Source of the DNA: Saccharomonospora halophila 8
Lineage (GTDB): Bacteria; Actinomycetota; Actinomycetes; Mycobacteriales; Pseudonocardiaceae
Assembly: GCF_000383775.1 (NCBI RefSeq)
Contig: NZ_KB912586.1
Coordinates: 135,188 to 175,662, forward strand
Direction of reading: 5' to 3'
DNA: 40,475 nucleotides
Positions 24,692 through 36,391 of the stretch are shown here, in pieces (within the stretch, counting starts at the first letter, position 1; each line of letters begins with the position of its first letter). The translations under genes and the position numbers were made by a program. The notes under the pieces were generated by a model. The model ran no database searches. It saw nothing but the letters and a program-made list of their open reading frames with translations, and was not told the DNA's origin.

Positions 24692-27600
24692 CACTGCACG
24701 TCCTCTCGCCGCGTCGCGGCTCTCCGGATCTCCTCGTCCGGGAGACCCTCGATCTCCGCACGGATCCGCTCTTCGATCACCGGAACGAGTTCGGCGACGG
24801 TCGATCTGTCGAAGATCTCCCGGATCGGCAACTCGACACCGAACTCCTCCTGGATCCGGGAGACCACCCGGGCCACCAGCAGCGAATGACCACCCGCACG
24901 GAAGAAATCGTTGTGCACACCGACCTCCGTGCCCAGCACTTCGCTCCAGATCCCGGTGAGCACTTGCTCCGCAGCGGTGCGCGGCGCCACGAACCCCTGC
25001 TCCCGCACCAAGGTGGGCATGTCGGGAGCGGTGAGAGCCTGCCGGTCGACCTTCCCGCTCGGCGTACGGGGAATCTCCGACAACGGACTGAGCACCGAAG
25101 GGACCATGTACCCGGGGAGCCGGTCCTCCAGGTGTCTCCAGAGCTCGTTGACCGAGGCTCCGTCTCGGAGGACGACGTACCCGACGATCCGCTTGTCACC
25201 GGACGGTGCCTGCCAGACATGGAGAGTCGCGTCGCGCACGCCGGCGTGCGAGCGTAGTGTCTCCTCGATCTCCCCCAGTTCGACCCGGACCCCGCGGACC
25301 TTGAACTGGTGATCGGCACGGCCGAGAAAGTCGATCGAACCATCCGCCCGCAGACGGGCGTGATCGCCGGTGCGGTAGAGCCGTCCGGACGAGCCGAACG
25401 GGTCGGGCACGAAGGCCAGCGCCGTTCTCGCCGGATCGTCGTGGTACCCGCGTGCCAGTCCGAGACCACCGACATAGATCTCACCGACCGTTCCCGGTGG
25501 CACCGGGCGCATGTGTCCGTCGAGCACGTAGATTCGATTGTTCGCCAGCGGTCGACCGATCGTGACCGTTCCGGAGCCGGCTGCGTCGGCCGCTCCGACC
25601 GTGTGTCGGGTCGAGTCGATCGAGGCTTCGGTCACACCCCAGTGGTTGTGCAACGCCGGCCCCTCTGGTCCGACACGGTCCCGGTACGAGCGCACCAGCT
25701 CCGCGCTCAATGCCTCGCCACTCGTCCCGATCTCGCGGAGCACGCGCAACCCGCGCCTCCGGTCGGGCGTCAGCGCATCGACCACCAGGGACAACATGCT
25801 GGGAACGAAGAGGACGACCGAGACGTCGTGCTGCGCCGTCGCGTCGAGGATCGCGACCGGGTCCCGGTGAGCGCCGGGAGCCAGCACTGCCACGCGTCCG
25901 CCGACCATGAGCGGCCAGAAACATTCGACCGGGGTGTCGTCGAAGACGACCGTGGTCTTCTGCAGGACCGCTTCCCCGGGTTGGAGAGCGAGTGCGTCCT
26001 GCATGGCGACGAGGCGATTGACCCAACCGCGATGGGTCGCGGCGACACCCTTGGGCTTCCCCGTGGATCCCGAGGTGTAGTAGACGGCGGCCAGGTGGTC
26101 CGCCATCACCTGGGAAGGCGGTCCCGCAGCGGCTTCGTCGTCGCCCACGGTCACGGCTGTGACCCCTTCCGGGACCGGCGTGCCGACGTCGGCGAGACAC
26201 GTCCGGGCGCCGACGTCGTTCAGTAATTGCCGCACTCTCGCCACGGGGAAGTCCGTTTCCAGCGGTACGAAACACCCACCCGCCTTGAGTACCCCGAGCA
26301 TCCCGATGACGAGTGCGGGAGAGCGATCCAACAGCACCCCCACCGGGATGTCCGGCCCGACCCCGAGCTTCCGCAGGCGTAACGCCAGGGCGTTGGCTCG
26401 GGCGTCCACCTCCGCATAGGTCAGCCGTGAGCCCTCGTACTCCACCGCGACGGCGTCCGGTGTCCGGTGTGCCTGCTCCTCGATCAGTTCGTGGATGCAC
26501 CGGTCGGTGACCTCGGTGGCGGTGTCGTTGAGTTCCACCACGACACGGTGACGCTCCGCGGGATCCATGAGGTCCAGCTCGGTCAGCGGCGTTCCGGTCG
26601 CGGCCCCGTCGAGCACACGGACGAACGCACGCGCCATCCGGGCGACGGTCTCCCGGTCGAACACGTCGGTGGCGTATTCGAAGGAGCCCTTGAGTGACCC
26701 ACCGGCGCGGTTCTCGAGATGCAGCGTGAGGTCGAACTTGGCGGTGTCCCAGTGTTCGAGCACCGCCTCGGAGGAGTCCTGCGCGCCCGGGGAGCGCTGG
26801 TCGACCAGTTCGAACATGACCTGGAACAACGGGGTCTTGGACAGGTCGCGCTCCGGCTGTAATTCCTCGACGAGCCGCTCGAACGGAAGCTCCTGGTGCG
26901 CGAACGCCTCCAGTGCCGTCTCCCGGGCGCGGGACACGGCGTCGGCGAACTCCCGTACATCGGTCATGTCGCAACGCAACACGAGGGTGTTCACGAAGAA
27001 CCCCACCAGCTCGTGCACCTCGGGCCGGAGCCGTCCGGCGACCGGGGTCCCGAGGGTGACGTCGTCGGTCCCGCAGAGACGTGCCAACACACAGCAGTAC
27101 GCCGCGAGGAAAGTCATGAACGGGGTCGCCCCGCGTTCGCGCCCGAGTTGCCGGACCGCCGCACTCAGTGGGGCATCGACGTCGAAGCGGTACACGGCTC
27201 CCTCGGAATCCCGCTGTTGCCCCCGTGGGCGGTCCATCGGGAGGGTCAGCGTGGTGATCCCGGCGAGTCGGTGTTTCCAGTACTCCAGCTCGCCGTCCAG
27301 TTCACCGTCGTCCAGTCGCCGGTTCTGCCACACGGCGTAGTCCGCGTACTGCACGGGAAGCTCGGGCAGTCGTGGTCGGCGGTTCTCGGCTCGCCCGGCC
27401 TCGAATTCGAGCAGATCACGTTCCAGGATCGCCGCGGAGAGGCCGTCGCAGGCGATGTGGTGTATCAGCACCACGAGTCGATCGTCGGACGTCAGGGTGG
27501 CACGCCAGACCGGTCCCCGCCCGAGGTCGATCCCTCGCGTGATCTCCGTACGGAGCACCTGCGCGAGCTCGTGTCCCGGCACATCCAGTTCGATGTGCGG

Positions 27601-29562
27601 CTGCTGGTCGACGACCTGCCGCAGCTCACCCTCCTCGGCGACGTACCGGGTCCGCAGGATCTCGTGTCTTCGGGCGAGGTCGCCCAGCGACTCCCGGAGA
27701 CGTCCGGGGTGGGGGCGCCCGGGAAGCCGGATGACCAGCGGTACCAGGTACTCGGTGTTGTCCGGGTCCAGCTGCTGCAGGAACCACAACCGACGTTGTC
27801 CCGGCGAGGGCGGCCTGCCCCCGCGCTGCTCGGTGCGAACGAGCCCGGCACCGTCGTGCTCCTCGTTCACCAGTCGAGCCTGGGCCTCGACGGTCGACGC
27901 GGCATAGAGCTCGGCCACCGGAATCGGATGGCCGGATTCCCTCAGGCGGGCCGCCAGGCGCGGGACGAGCAGCGAGTACCCCCCACGCTGGAAGAAGTCG
28001 TCCTTCGCGCCCACCCCGGAGACTCCGAGCAGGTCTTCCCAGATCCGACTGACGAACGTTTCGGCGGCGTCGCGCGGTGCGACGTGCTCGTCATCCCACC
28101 GTGGTTCCGGCAACGCGGTCCTGTCGACCTTGCCGTTGTCGTTCAGCGGGAACTCGTCCAGGAACTCGAAGTGGGACGGCACGTACTCGGCCGGTACCCG
28201 GCTTCGGAGGTGCTCTCGCAGCCCGCCTGCGGTGACGTCGTCGGCACCGACGACGTACCCGATCAGCCGGTCCCGGCTCGCCGCGGAGACCGCGTGCCGG
28301 ACGCCCGGGTGCTCCCGTAGCGCCCGTTCCACCTCGTCCGGCTCGATCCGGACTCCTCGAATGTTGAGCTGGTGGTCGATCCTCCCGAGGAACTCGAGTC
28401 GTCCGTCGGCCAGCACGCGGACGCGGTCGCCGGTGCGATACAGGCGCGCTCCGGCTGTCCCGTACGGGTCCGGTACGAAACGCTCGGCGGTGAGCCCGGG
28501 CATTCCGAGGTATCCACGAGCCACCCCCGGACCACCGACGTACAGCTCGCCCGGGACGCCGGCGGGAACGGGTTCCCCCTGCGCATCGAGAACCCGGGTC
28601 GTGATCTCGTCGATCGGTTCCCCGATGGGGACGACTCCCGTCCCATCGGCTTCATACCGCCCCTCGACGCAGCCGATCGAGCACTCGGTCGGCCCGTACA
28701 CGTTCCACAGCTCGATCGGACCGAGGGCCGTGCGGGCGTCCCGGGCCGTAGCTTCGTCGAGCTGGTCACCGGCAGAATAGACGAGTCGCAGTCTCGTGTG
28801 GCGCGTCCCGAGGGTCTCGCCCACGAGACGCAACATCGACGGAACCACCTGAAGCACGGTGACACCGCGTTCCAGGACCGTCCGCGCGACCGCTTCCGGG
28901 TCCCCGGCGGTGTCTCCGGAACCGACGACCACGGTCGCTCCCCCGAGCAGCGGGACGAAGATTTCCCAGGCACAGGCGTCGAACCCGACCGGTGTGCGCA
29001 GGAGCACGCGGTCGTCCGCGGTGATTCCGTGTCGTCGGATCGTGTCCACGACGCGATTGATGACACCCCGGTGCGGCACCACCACGCCTTTCGGCCGCGA
29101 GGTCGTCCCCGAGGTGTGACTGATGTACGCGGCATTGTCCGGACCGACCGTGGGGGGATCGGCGACGATCGATCCGTCAGGCACGGCGGAAGGCGGTGAC
29201 TCCGGACGCACGACGCCGAGCGCTCCGGTGTTCTGCACTATCAGCCGTCGTCGTTTCTCCGGAAGACCGGGATCCATCGGGACATAGGCGGCTCCCGTTC
29301 GGAGGACGGCCAACACGGTCGCCACCAGTTCCGGCCCGCTCGGAAGGCAGACGCCGACCGTCGATTCCGGACCTGCGCCCTGTGCACGGAGTGCACCCGC
29401 GAGCGTCTCGGCCTCGTCGGCGAGCTGACCGTAGGTCACGCTCCGCGTCTCCGATTCGATCGCGACCGCGTCGGGAGCCCGGTCCTTCACAGATTCGAAC
29501 AGGGTGTACAGACACGCACCCGAAAGCGCGGGCCGTCGAACCGGACTGGACGATACGGTCAT
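24691..29562 (-). CDS. NRPS-B, modules 3 (lacking its C) and 4: A-T-C-A-T
   Basis: This is a 1623-residue NRPS. It begins directly with A3 (25-500): FDACAWEI and YGPTECSIG; the hand-read code DAWQYAVIGK is closest to Gln-like codes but weakly so. The A3-motif HTSGTTSRPKG departs from YTSGSTG. T3 (500-565) has GGYSLL. C4 (575-1000) has HHIACDG. A4 (1010-1510) has FDDTPVECFW and the unusual NHWGVTEASID in place of YGPTE; code about DDVLGSHIDK, unassigned. T4 (1530-1600) has AGGHSLL. The C-terminal tail with acidic EGLPDEE may dock to NRPS-C. NRPS-A ends in a C domain, which should supply condensation for module 3 in trans. ATG 29562 is preferred over GTG 29571, with GGGTGGG upstream. Confidence 0.92.
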   Translation of the reverse strand: MTVSSSPVRRPALSGACLYTLFESVKDRAPDAVAIESETRSVTYGQLADEAETLAGALRAQGAGPESTVGVCLPSGPELVATVLAVLRTGAAYVPMDPGLPEKRRRLIVQNTGALGVVRPESPPSAVPDGSIVADPPTVGPDNAAYISHTSGTTSRPKGVVVPHRGVINRVVDTIRRHGITADDRVLLRTPVGFDACAWEIFVPLLGGATVVVGSGDTAGDPEAVARTVLERGVTVLQVVPSMLRLVGETLGTRHTRLRLVYSAGDQLDEATARDARTALGPIELWNVYGPTECSIGCVEGRYEADGTGVVPIGEPIDEITTRVLDAQGEPVPAGVPGELYVGGPGVARGYLGMPGLTAERFVPDPYGTAGARLYRTGDRVRVLADGRLEFLGRIDHQLNIRGVRIEPDEVERALREHPGVRHAVSAASRDRLIGYVVGADDVTAGGLREHLRSRVPAEYVPSHFEFLDEFPLNDNGKVDRTALPEPRWDDEHVAPRDAAETFVSRIWEDLLGVSGVGAKDDFFQRGGYSLLVPRLAARLRESGHPIPVAELYAASTVEAQARLVNEEHDGAGLVRTEQRGGRPPSPGQRRLWFLQQLDPDNTEYLVPLVIRLPGRPHPGRLRESLGDLARRHEILRTRYVAEEGELRQVVDQQPHIELDVPGHELAQVLRTEITRGIDLGRGPVWRATLTSDDRLVVLIHHIACDGLSAAILERDLLEFEAGRAENRRPRLPELPVQYADYAVWQNRRLDDGELDGELEYWKHRLAGITTLTLPMDRPRGQQRDSEGAVYRFDVDAPLSAAVRQLGRERGATPFMTFLAAYCCVLARLCGTDDVTLGTPVAGRLRPEVHELVGFFVNTLVLRCDMTDVREFADAVSRARETALEAFAHQELPFERLVEELQPERDLSKTPLFQVMFELVDQRSPGAQDSSEAVLEHWDTAKFDLTLHLENRAGGSLKGSFEYATDVFDRETVARMARAFVRVLDGAATGTPLTELDLMDPAERHRVVVELNDTATEVTDRCIHELIEEQAHRTPDAVAVEYEGSRLTYAEVDARANALALRLRKLGVGPDIPVGVLLDRSPALVIGMLGVLKAGGCFVPLETDFPVARVRQLLNDVGARTCLADVGTPVPEGVTAVTVGDDEAAAGPPSQVMADHLAAVYYTSGSTGKPKGVAATHRGWVNRLVAMQDALALQPGEAVLQKTTVVFDDTPVECFWPLMVGGRVAVLAPGAHRDPVAILDATAQHDVSVVLFVPSMLSLVVDALTPDRRRGLRVLREIGTSGEALSAELVRSYRDRVGPEGPALHNHWGVTEASIDSTRHTVGAADAAGSGTVTIGRPLANNRIYVLDGHMRPVPPGTVGEIYVGGLGLARGYHDDPARTALAFVPDPFGSSGRLYRTGDHARLRADGSIDFLGRADHQFKVRGVRVELGEIEETLRSHAGVRDATLHVWQAPSGDKRIVGYVVLRDGASVNELWRHLEDRLPGYMVPSVLSPLSEIPRTPSGKVDRQALTAPDMPTLVREQGFVAPRTAAEQVLTGIWSEVLGTEVGVHNDFFRAGGHSLLVARVVSRIQEEFGVELPIREIFDRSTVAELVPVIEERIRAEIEGLPDEEIRRAATRREDVQ

Positions 29563-29637
29563 GTTACCCACCCGTGAGCTCGCGGCTGATCGGTCGATTC
29601 CCCACCACGGAGAACAAGGACGTCCGTGTCATCTCCG

Positions 29638-29856
29638 TCAGTCGGTCCCGTTCTCCGCCATCCTTCGGCGCAGACTGAGCGGACGCATGTCGGTCCACAC
29701 TTCCTCGATATGGGCCAGGCAGACGTTCTTGGTCCCCTCGACACCGTCCTTGCGCCACCCCGCGGGCAGCTCCCTGTCGGCGAACCAGATCGAATACTGT
29801 TCCTCGTCGTTCAGCACGACGCAGTAGGTGCGGTCGTCGGAAGTCTCGTCGGACAT
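29638..29856 (-). CDS. MbtH-like NRPS accessory protein
   Basis: This 72-residue protein has the full MbtH signature: [38 protein letters not shown] and [10 protein letters not shown]. The first motif has Phe where Pro is usual after SxW. MbtH proteins bind adenylation domains and are often needed for their solubility and activity. It lies 76 bp after NRPS-A and 75 bp before NRPS-B in the same operon, so it likely serves all six A domains. ATG 29856 is preceded by AAAGGAA. One copy is visible. Confidence 0.97.
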   Translation of the reverse strand: MSDETSDDRTYCVVLNDEEQYSIWFADRELPAGWRKDGVEGTKNVCLAHIEEVWTDMRPLSLRRRMAENGTD

Positions 29857-29932
29857 CACAGATTCCTTTCCCTGCACGTGGACGGAGCGGGCGGCCCCCA
29901 CTCGGTCGTTCGCGTATTCACTTTCCCGTTGT

Positions 29933-32900
29933 TCAGGGACTGACGGGTATCACCGATGAGGGCTGGACGAACTCAGCCGTGGTATCCATGTGCTCGTCCG
30001 TCAGATCAAGAGTGCCCACAGGGTCATCCGGTTTTTCGCAGAGGTTTTCGAGCAGGCTGAGGTATCGGCGCAGGAACCGCTCGACCGTCGTCCGATCGAA
30101 CAGGTCCGTGGCATAGCAGGCCTGACCGACGAGCCGATCACTGTGATCGGCTATCCCGAGGGCCAGGTCGAACTTGGCCGCGCTGAAGGGAACGGGGTGT
30201 TCCCGCGCACGCAGCCCCGGCCACTGCTCCCGGGCACCGGAAAGAGTCGATTCGGTGGTCCCGAACATCAGCTGGAAGAGAGGGTTACGGCTCGGATCTC
30301 GAGGCGTCCTCAGCTCGCCGATCACCCGGTCGAAGGGCAACTCGCCGTGCGAATAGGCTTCCGCGGCGTCGTTTTTCGTTTTCGCGAGCAGTTCGCCGAA
30401 TCCGCACTCGGGGTCGATGTCCGAGCGGATCACGACGGTGTTGGCGAGAAAGCCGACCAGGGACTCCAACTCGGGTCTATCGCGCGCTGCCACGGGAACT
30501 CCGATCCCGATGTCGCGCCGGCCGGTGAGTTTCGCCACGAGAATCTCGAACGCGGTGAACAGTGTCATGAAGGCGGTGGTGCCGTATCTGGTCCCCACCC
30601 GCAGGACTCGGCTGCGCAACTCCCGCCCCGCCTGGAACCGGATCTCGGCGCCGCGGCCGCTCTGGAAGGGTGGACGCTCCCGGTCCGTCGGCAGTTCCAC
30701 GGGCTCGAAACCGGCGAGGCGCTCACGCCAGTAGTCGACGTCGCGGCGCAGTCGCGCCGTTTCCTGCTGTTCGTGTTGCCATCGCGCGTAGTCGGCGTAG
30801 CGAAGTGGCGGTGCCGTCAGCACCGCCGTGTCGCCGTCGTTGTACAGGGACGCCAGGTCCTGCCACAACAGTTCGTTCGACCATCCGTCGGTCGCGATGT
30901 GGTGCACCACCAACAGAAGAATGTGTTCGTCATCGGCGAGCCGGATCAACAGGAAACGTGCGACGGGAGCCGAATTCAACTCGAACGGCCGCAGGGCTTC
31001 CTCGTTGAGCACGTGCTCGGCGGAACGTCGCGCCCGGCCCTGTGCCCCATCGGAACAGTCGACGACCCGGAGATCCGGCTCCGCGGTAGGGTCGACGATC
31101 TGGTAAGGACCGTCGTCGTCCATCTCGTACCGTGTCCGCAGGATGTCGTGTCGCCGAACCAGTGCGCTGATCGCGCCGCGCAATCTCGAGGTGTCGAGCG
31201 ATCCACTCAGCCACCGCGCCACCGGCACGTTGTAATCGGGTCGCCCCGGCCACATCTGGTCGAGGAACCAGAGGCGCTGCTGCGCGAACGACAGTGGCGC
31301 ACCCACGTCCGGGCACGTCGTGACCGGTATCGTCGTCCCGTCCTGCGAGGGATCCCCCTTCCCGGTCGCCAGTGCGGCCTCCCCGGACGCACCGAGTTCG
31401 ACGGCGAGATCGGCCACCGTCGAGGCACGGAAGAGTTGCTTGATCGCAAGATCGATCTTGTATTCGGTCCGCAGCCGGCCGATGAGATGGACAGCGAGCA
31501 CCGAGTGCCCACCCGATCGAAAGAAGTCGTCGTCGATGCCCACCGTGTCCAACGCGAGCGTCTCGGCGAACAGCGAGCACAACACGCGTTCGGCCGTTGT
31601 CCGGGGGCCACGGGCCCCCGTGTCGACCACCGGTTCCGGCAGACGTCGAAGGTCGATCTTGCCGTTCGTGGTCAGCGGGAACGTCTCCAGTACGACGATT
31701 GCCGTCGGAACCATGTAGTCCGGCACGCGTCCCCGCAGGAACTCCCGCACACGCTCCCGTAGACTTTCCACGTCCTCGTCGGCACCGTCGGCACCGTCAG
31801 CCGGAACGATGTACGCCACGAGTGTCTTGCCAACCGACCGGTCGTCACGGGCAATGACGACCGTCTGTCCGACGTCGGCGCACCCCGTCAGGACCGACTC
31901 GATCTCGCCCGGCTCGATCCGGAATCCACGGATCTTGACCTGTCGGTCCACCCGGCCGAGGAACTCCAGCAACCCGTCAGCACGCAGGCGAAACAGGTCA
32001 CCGGTCCGATACATGCGGGACCCGGGCGGTCCGTAAGGATCGGGAACGAACCGTTCCGCGGTCAGTCCCGGCATACCTACGTACCCCCGCGCGAGACCGG
32101 AACCACCCAGGCACAGCTCCCCGACCATGCCGAAGCCGGCCAGTTGCCCGAACGTGTCGACGAGGTAAGCGCGGACGCCGTCCATCGCACCGCCGAGCGG
32201 TACCGAAGGTCCGTCGACCTCCCCCACGGTGTGACACAGCGCGAACGTCGTGGTCTCGGTCGGGCCGTAGACGTGGACGACAGTCCCCCCGCCGACCACC
32301 TCGGTGGCTTTCGCGAACGCGGTCGGCGACGCCGTCTCACCTCCGGCCCACACCTGCCGCACGGACGCCAGTGCCTCCGGGTGCTCCTGCACCATCAGGT
32401 TGAACAGTGCCGTCGTGAGGAAGACCGTGGTCACCCGGGCGTCGATCAACGTACGACTCAACGCCGCCCCGTCCACCGGAGCGGGCGGAACCACGACGAC
32501 CGTTCCACCGCGTGACAACGGTGTCCACACTTCGAACACCGAGGCGTCGAACGCCAGTGGTGAGTGCAACGCGACCCTGGCGAGATCCTCATCGGTCCAC
32601 CGGGTGTCCGTGACGAGTCCCGTGATGTCCCGGTGCGTGACCGCGACACCCTTGGGTCTGCCGGTGGAACCCGACGTGTACATCACATACGCCAGCCGAT
32701 CCGGGTCCGTCCCGGGAAGCATCCCGGTGCGCGACCCTCCCTCGCTGTGCACCGCGTCCCCGATACGGAACACGTCGGCCTCCGCCCCGAGACCGGAGAC
32801 GAACGCGCGTCGTTCCTCGGAGTCCACCAGCACGACACCCACCTCGCACTCGGCGAGCATGTCGCGCATCCGTGACGCGGGGAAACGAGGGTCGAGCGGC

Positions 32901-35900
32901 ACATAGGCGGCCCCGCTCTTGAGGATTCCGAGTAGCGCCGTGACCGCCTCGATTCCGCGATCCGACAACAGTGCGACACAACGTTCCGGCCCGCTCCCCT
33001 GTGCGAGCAGGCGGTGCGCGAGACGATCCGAGCGATCGTCGAGCTCCCGGTAGGTAAGGACGGCATCGCCGGCGATGACGGCCGAATCGTCCGGCCGCCG
33101 TGCCACCCGATCCCGGAACCGGTCGACGACGGTATCGCTGTCCCCCTCCGCAGCGGACCCGGAAACGAGCGCGGCACGTTCGCGTCCGTCGACGAGGAGA
33201 TCGAGCGACCGGATCGGATCGCCGGGCTTCGCCACGGCCTCCCGCAACAGCACCAGAAACCGATCGACGAGGAGACGGGCGGTCGCACGATCGAAGAGGT
33301 CCGTGGCGTACTCGAGTACGCCGTCGAGTCCCCGGTGGTGACCGTCGACGGACGGTCGGGGTATCAAGGTGAAGGCGAGATCGAAGTTCGCCGCCCTGGT
33401 GTCGGCGAACTCCCAGTTTCCGGACATCCCGTCCGGATCGATCACCGACCCCGGCGTGTTCAGCAGGCCGAGCGCGACCTGGAAGATCGGGTGACGCGAA
33501 GGACTCCGGGTCGGGTTCACCTTCTCGACCAGGAGATCGAACGGCACATCCTGGTTCGCATGGGTCGAGTCCCATTCCTGCCGCACGCGGCGGACGAGCT
33601 CGTGGAAATCCGGATCCTCCGACACCCTCGTCCGCAGCACCACCGTGTTGACGAAGAAGCCGATCAGGTCGTCGAGAACGCTCTCCGAGCGCCCCGCCAC
33701 CGGACTGCCGACGACGATGTCCTCCTCACCGCTGAGCCGATGCAGGAGCGCGGCCAATCCCGCGTGCAGCACCACGAACAGCGTCGTCCGGTGGCGACGA
33801 GCCAGCTCTTCGAGATTCCGGTGCACCTCCGCGGGGAGGCGGAACCGGACCAGATCACCATGGTGGGTAGCGACGGCCGGCCGTGGCCGGTCGGTCGGCA
33901 GGCGTAGCTCGTCCGGGATTCCGGCGAGTCTGTTCGTCCAGTAGCTCACCTGCTCCGTGAGGGTTCCGTCCGGGTCTCCCCCGGCGTCGAGAAGATCACG
34001 CTGCCAGGCGGCGTAGTCGCGATACTGCACCGGCAGCGGGGAGAACCCGGGCTCCGACCCGGCACGTCTCGCAGCGTAGGCCTCACCGAGATCCCGGCTC
34101 AACGGTGCGAGCGACCACCCGTCCGCACTGATGTGGTGCAGCACCAGCAGTAGCACCACCTGGTCCTCGGTACGGAATATCCGCGCCCTGAGCGGCGGGT
34201 CCCGCCGCAGATCGAACGGATGCCGCGCCGCAGCGGTGATCACTTCGTCGCGCTTCTCCCCGGGGATGTCCGCCACGGACAGACCGACGTCGCATTGATC
34301 GGCTTCCAGGATGAGCTGGCGCGGGGCACCGTCGGCAGAGGGGTACACGGTCCGCAGAACCTCGTGCCGGCGCATGACGTCGGTGATCGCGGTTCGGAGC
34401 GCGTCCACGTCGGGAAGGGAACGTAGCCGGAACAACACCGCGATGTGTTGAGCGGGATGCGCCTCGCTGTCCTCCATCTGATTGAGCAGCCACAGTCGAT
34501 GCTGGTCGTAGGAGAGCGGTACGGTCTCCGGGCGCACCCCGGCGACGAGGCTCCGGCGTGTGTGTGTCGCCGTCTTCGGCGGGGCGCTCAGACGGGGCGC
34601 GAGTCCGGCGACGGTCGGCGCGTCGAACAGGTCGCTGATCAACAATCGGATGCCGTAGGCTTCCTCGACCCGAGCGATCACCCTCGCCGCGAGCAGGGAG
34701 TGACCACCCAACTCGAAGAAGTCGTCGTCGACCCCGACCACGGGGAGCGCGAGGATCTCCGCGAACAGTCCGCACAGCCACGACTCGTCCGCGTTGCGCG
34801 GTGCACCGGATCCACCGGTGCGGACCGGGGCGGGCAGGGCCTGCCGGTCGAGTTTGCCGTTCGGCGTGAGCGGCAACCGATCGAGGACCACACAGTCCGA
34901 GGGAACCATGTGCTCGGGCAGGTGCCGCCGCAGTTCGGTGAGCAACCGCCGTCCCCAGCGAGCGGACTCGTCGTCGACAACGGGCTCTTCGGATCCGTGA
35001 CCGACGCGCACGCACGCCTCGTGCGGCACGACGTAGGCGACCAGGACCTTCTCCCCGCGCTCGTCCTCGCGTGTGACGACGGCGACGCGCGCGATGTCCG
35101 CCCGTCGGGCGAGATGGTTCTCGATCTCGCCGAGTTCGATCCGGACACCCCGGATCTTCACCTGGTCGTCCCGGCGCCCGACGAACTCGAGCAGGCCGTC
35201 CCGGCCCGTCCGCACGAGGTCGCCGGTCCGATACATCCTGGTGCCGTCACCGGCGAACGGGTCCGGCACGAACCGTTCCGCCGTCAGTCCCGGACGCGCG
35301 CGGTACGCCCGTGCGACCCCCACTCCACCCAGACACAGCTCCCCTGGATCGCCTCCGCTCACGGGGACCAACTCCTCGTCGACGACGTAGGCGCGGACCT
35401 GGTCCATCGGTGTGCCGATCGGTACGGAATCACCGACCGGATCCGGGACGACGTGGTACGTCGAGAAGATGGTCGCTTCCGTCGGGCCGTAGACGTTGAC
35501 CACGGACCGAGGACCACAGGCCCGTACCGCACGCTGGACCGTCGCCGCGGAGGCGGCCTCACCACCCATCCACACCTGGCAGTCCCCGGCGAAGGCATCC
35601 GGGTACTCGTCGACCACGACATTGAACAGCGATGTCGTCACGAACGTCGAGGTCACGTTGTCGTCCGCGATGATCCTGCGCAACGCCGCCGCGTCCGACG
35701 CGGAAGGCGGAGCGACGACGACACATCCGCCGCGCAGCAGCGGTACCCACATCTCGTAGACGGAGGCGTCGAAGTTCAGCGGCGAATGCAGCAGAACCCT
35801 GCCGTCGACACCCGACCAGCAGGGGTCGGTCGCGAAGGTGGCGAGGTCACCGTGCGTGATCTCCACGCCCTTGGGGACGCCGGTCGATCCCGATGTATAG

Positions 35901-36391
35901 ATCACGTAGGCGAGCTGTGCCGGCGATACGAGACGGCGGCCGCGGGCGCCGCTCGCGACTCCGGTCCCACTCGCGCGCGGGATCTCACCGTGAACGATCG
36001 CCCGCACCGTACGACCACACACACCACGCAGGTATTCGGCCCTGCTCTCGCGATCGACGAGCACGAGCCGGATGCCGCTCTCCTCGATGATCAGACGGAG
36101 GCGCTCGTCGGGCGACCGTATGTCCAACGGGACATACGCACATCCCGCCTTCACGACACCGAGGACGGACGCCACCGCATCACAACCGCGGTCCATCAAA
36201 ATCCCGACGGGTTCCTCGACCTCGGTGTAGTTCTCTTCGAGAAACCGGGAGACACGCGCGGAACGCCGGTCTAGCTCGGCGTAGGAGAGCTCGATTCCCG
36301 AGCATTCGACCGCCACCTCGTTCGGCCGCTCCCGTACACGTACGGAGAAGAGGTCGACCAGGGTTTCCGGTTCGCGTGCTTCCTCTGGCAA
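29933..36391 (-). CDS. NRPS-A, loading module 1, module 2 and orphan C3: A-T-C-A-T-C
   Basis: This is a 2152-residue NRPS. A1 (10-520) has FDASVYEMW and YGPTEATIF; hand-read code DAYFWGVIFK. T1 (535-605) has LGGHSLL. C2 (630-1050) has [10 protein letters not shown]2 (1085-1590) has FDASVFEVW and YGPTETTTF; code DAFFWGVTFK. T2 (1600-1670) has SGGHSVL. C3 (1700-2140) has HHIATDGWS. The two codes resemble those for branched aliphatic residues (Val/Ile-like), tentatively. It has no N-terminal C domain, so it starts synthesis with a free amino acid. It ends in C3, which must act with A3-T3 of NRPS-B. The start is taken as TTG 36391, with GGAGG six bases upstream; A-domain homology begins within 15 residues. 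An in-frame extension to 36799 is low-complexity and has no good start. Confidence 0.9.
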   Translation of the reverse strand: MPEEAREPETLVDLFSVRVRERPNEVAVECSGIELSYAELDRRSARVSRFLEENYTEVEEPVGILMDRGCDAVASVLGVVKAGCAYVPLDIRSPDERLRLIIEESGIRLVLVDRESRAEYLRGVCGRTVRAIVHGEIPRASGTGVASGARGRRLVSPAQLAYVIYTSGSTGVPKGVEITHGDLATFATDPCWSGVDGRVLLHSPLNFDASVYEMWVPLLRGGCVVVAPPSASDAAALRRIIADDNVTSTFVTTSLFNVVVDEYPDAFAGDCQVWMGGEAASAATVQRAVRACGPRSVVNVYGPTEATIFSTYHVVPDPVGDSVPIGTPMDQVRAYVVDEELVPVSGGDPGELCLGGVGVARAYRARPGLTAERFVPDPFAGDGTRMYRTGDLVRTGRDGLLEFVGRRDDQVKIRGVRIELGEIENHLARRADIARVAVVTREDERGEKVLVAYVVPHEACVRVGHGSEEPVVDDESARWGRRLLTELRRHLPEHMVPSDCVVLDRLPLTPNGKLDRQALPAPVRTGGSGAPRNADESWLCGLFAEILALPVVGVDDDFFELGGHSLLAARVIARVEEAYGIRLLISDLFDAPTVAGLAPRLSAPPKTATHTRRSLVAGVRPETVPLSYDQHRLWLLNQMEDSEAHPAQHIAVLFRLRSLPDVDALRTAITDVMRRHEVLRTVYPSADGAPRQLILEADQCDVGLSVADIPGEKRDEVITAAARHPFDLRRDPPLRARIFRTEDQVVLLLVLHHISADGWSLAPLSRDLGEAYAARRAGSEPGFSPLPVQYRDYAAWQRDLLDAGGDPDGTLTEQVSYWTNRLAGIPDELRLPTDRPRPAVATHHGDLVRFRLPAEVHRNLEELARRHRTTLFVVLHAGLAALLHRLSGEEDIVVGSPVAGRSESVLDDLIGFFVNTVVLRTRVSEDPDFHELVRRVRQEWDSTHANQDVPFDLLVEKVNPTRSPSRHPIFQVALGLLNTPGSVIDPDGMSGNWEFADTRAANFDLAFTLIPRPSVDGHHRGLDGVLEYATDLFDRATARLLVDRFLVLLREAVAKPGDPIRSLDLLVDGRERAALVSGSAAEGDSDTVVDRFRDRVARRPDDSAVIAGDAVLTYRELDDRSDRLAHRLLAQGSGPERCVALLSDRGIEAVTALLGILKSGAAYVPLDPRFPASRMRDMLAECEVGVVLVDSEERRAFVSGLGAEADVFRIGDAVHSEGGSRTGMLPGTDPDRLAYVMYTSGSTGRPKGVAVTHRDITGLVTDTRWTDEDLARVALHSPLAFDASVFEVWTPLSRGGTVVVVPPAPVDGAALSRTLIDARVTTVFLTTALFNLMVQEHPEALASVRQVWAGGETASPTAFAKATEVVGGGTVVHVYGPTETTTFALCHTVGEVDGPSVPLGGAMDGVRAYLVDTFGQLAGFGMVGELCLGGSGLARGYVGMPGLTAERFVPDPYGPPGSRMYRTGDLFRLRADGLLEFLGRVDRQVKIRGFRIEPGEIESVLTGCADVGQTVVIARDDRSVGKTLVAYIVPADGADGADEDVESLRERVREFLRGRVPDYMVPTAIVVLETFPLTTNGKIDLRRLPEPVVDTGARGPRTTAERVLCSLFAETLALDTVGIDDDFFRSGGHSVLAVHLIGRLRTEYKIDLAIKQLFRASTVADLAVELGASGEAALATGKGDPSQDGTTIPVTTCPDVGAPLSFAQQRLWFLDQMWPGRPDYNVPVARWLSGSLDTSRLRGAISALVRRHDILRTRYEMDDDGPYQIVDPTAEPDLRVVDCSDGAQGRARRSAEHVLNEEALRPFELNSAPVARFLLIRLADDEHILLLVVHHIATDGWSNELLWQDLASLYNDGDTAVLTAPPLRYADYARWQHEQQETARLRRDVDYWRERLAGFEPVELPTDRERPPFQSGRGAEIRFQAGRELRSRVLRVGTRYGTTAFMTLFTAFEILVAKLTGRRDIGIGVPVAARDRPELESLVGFLANTVVIRSDIDPECGFGELLAKTKNDAAEAYSHGELPFDRVIGELRTPRDPSRNPLFQLMFGTTESTLSGAREQWPGLRAREHPVPFSAAKFDLALGIADHSDRLVGQACYATDLFDRTTVERFLRRYLSLLENLCEKPDDPVGTLDLTDEHMDTTAEFVQPSSVIPVSP

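Noticed and set aside
34445-36274. Long plus-strand open frame opposite NRPS-A
   Set aside because: Antisense shadow of A1-T1; no domain motifs and biased composition.
5314-36391. NRPS cluster as a siderophore system linked to the iron-regulated lipoprotein
   Set aside because: No hydroxamate, catecholate or salicylate biosynthetic genes, and no iron box near the NRPS operon; the lipoprotein is separated by unrelated metal-efflux and narI genes. MbtH and EntS-like proteins also occur in non-siderophore clusters.
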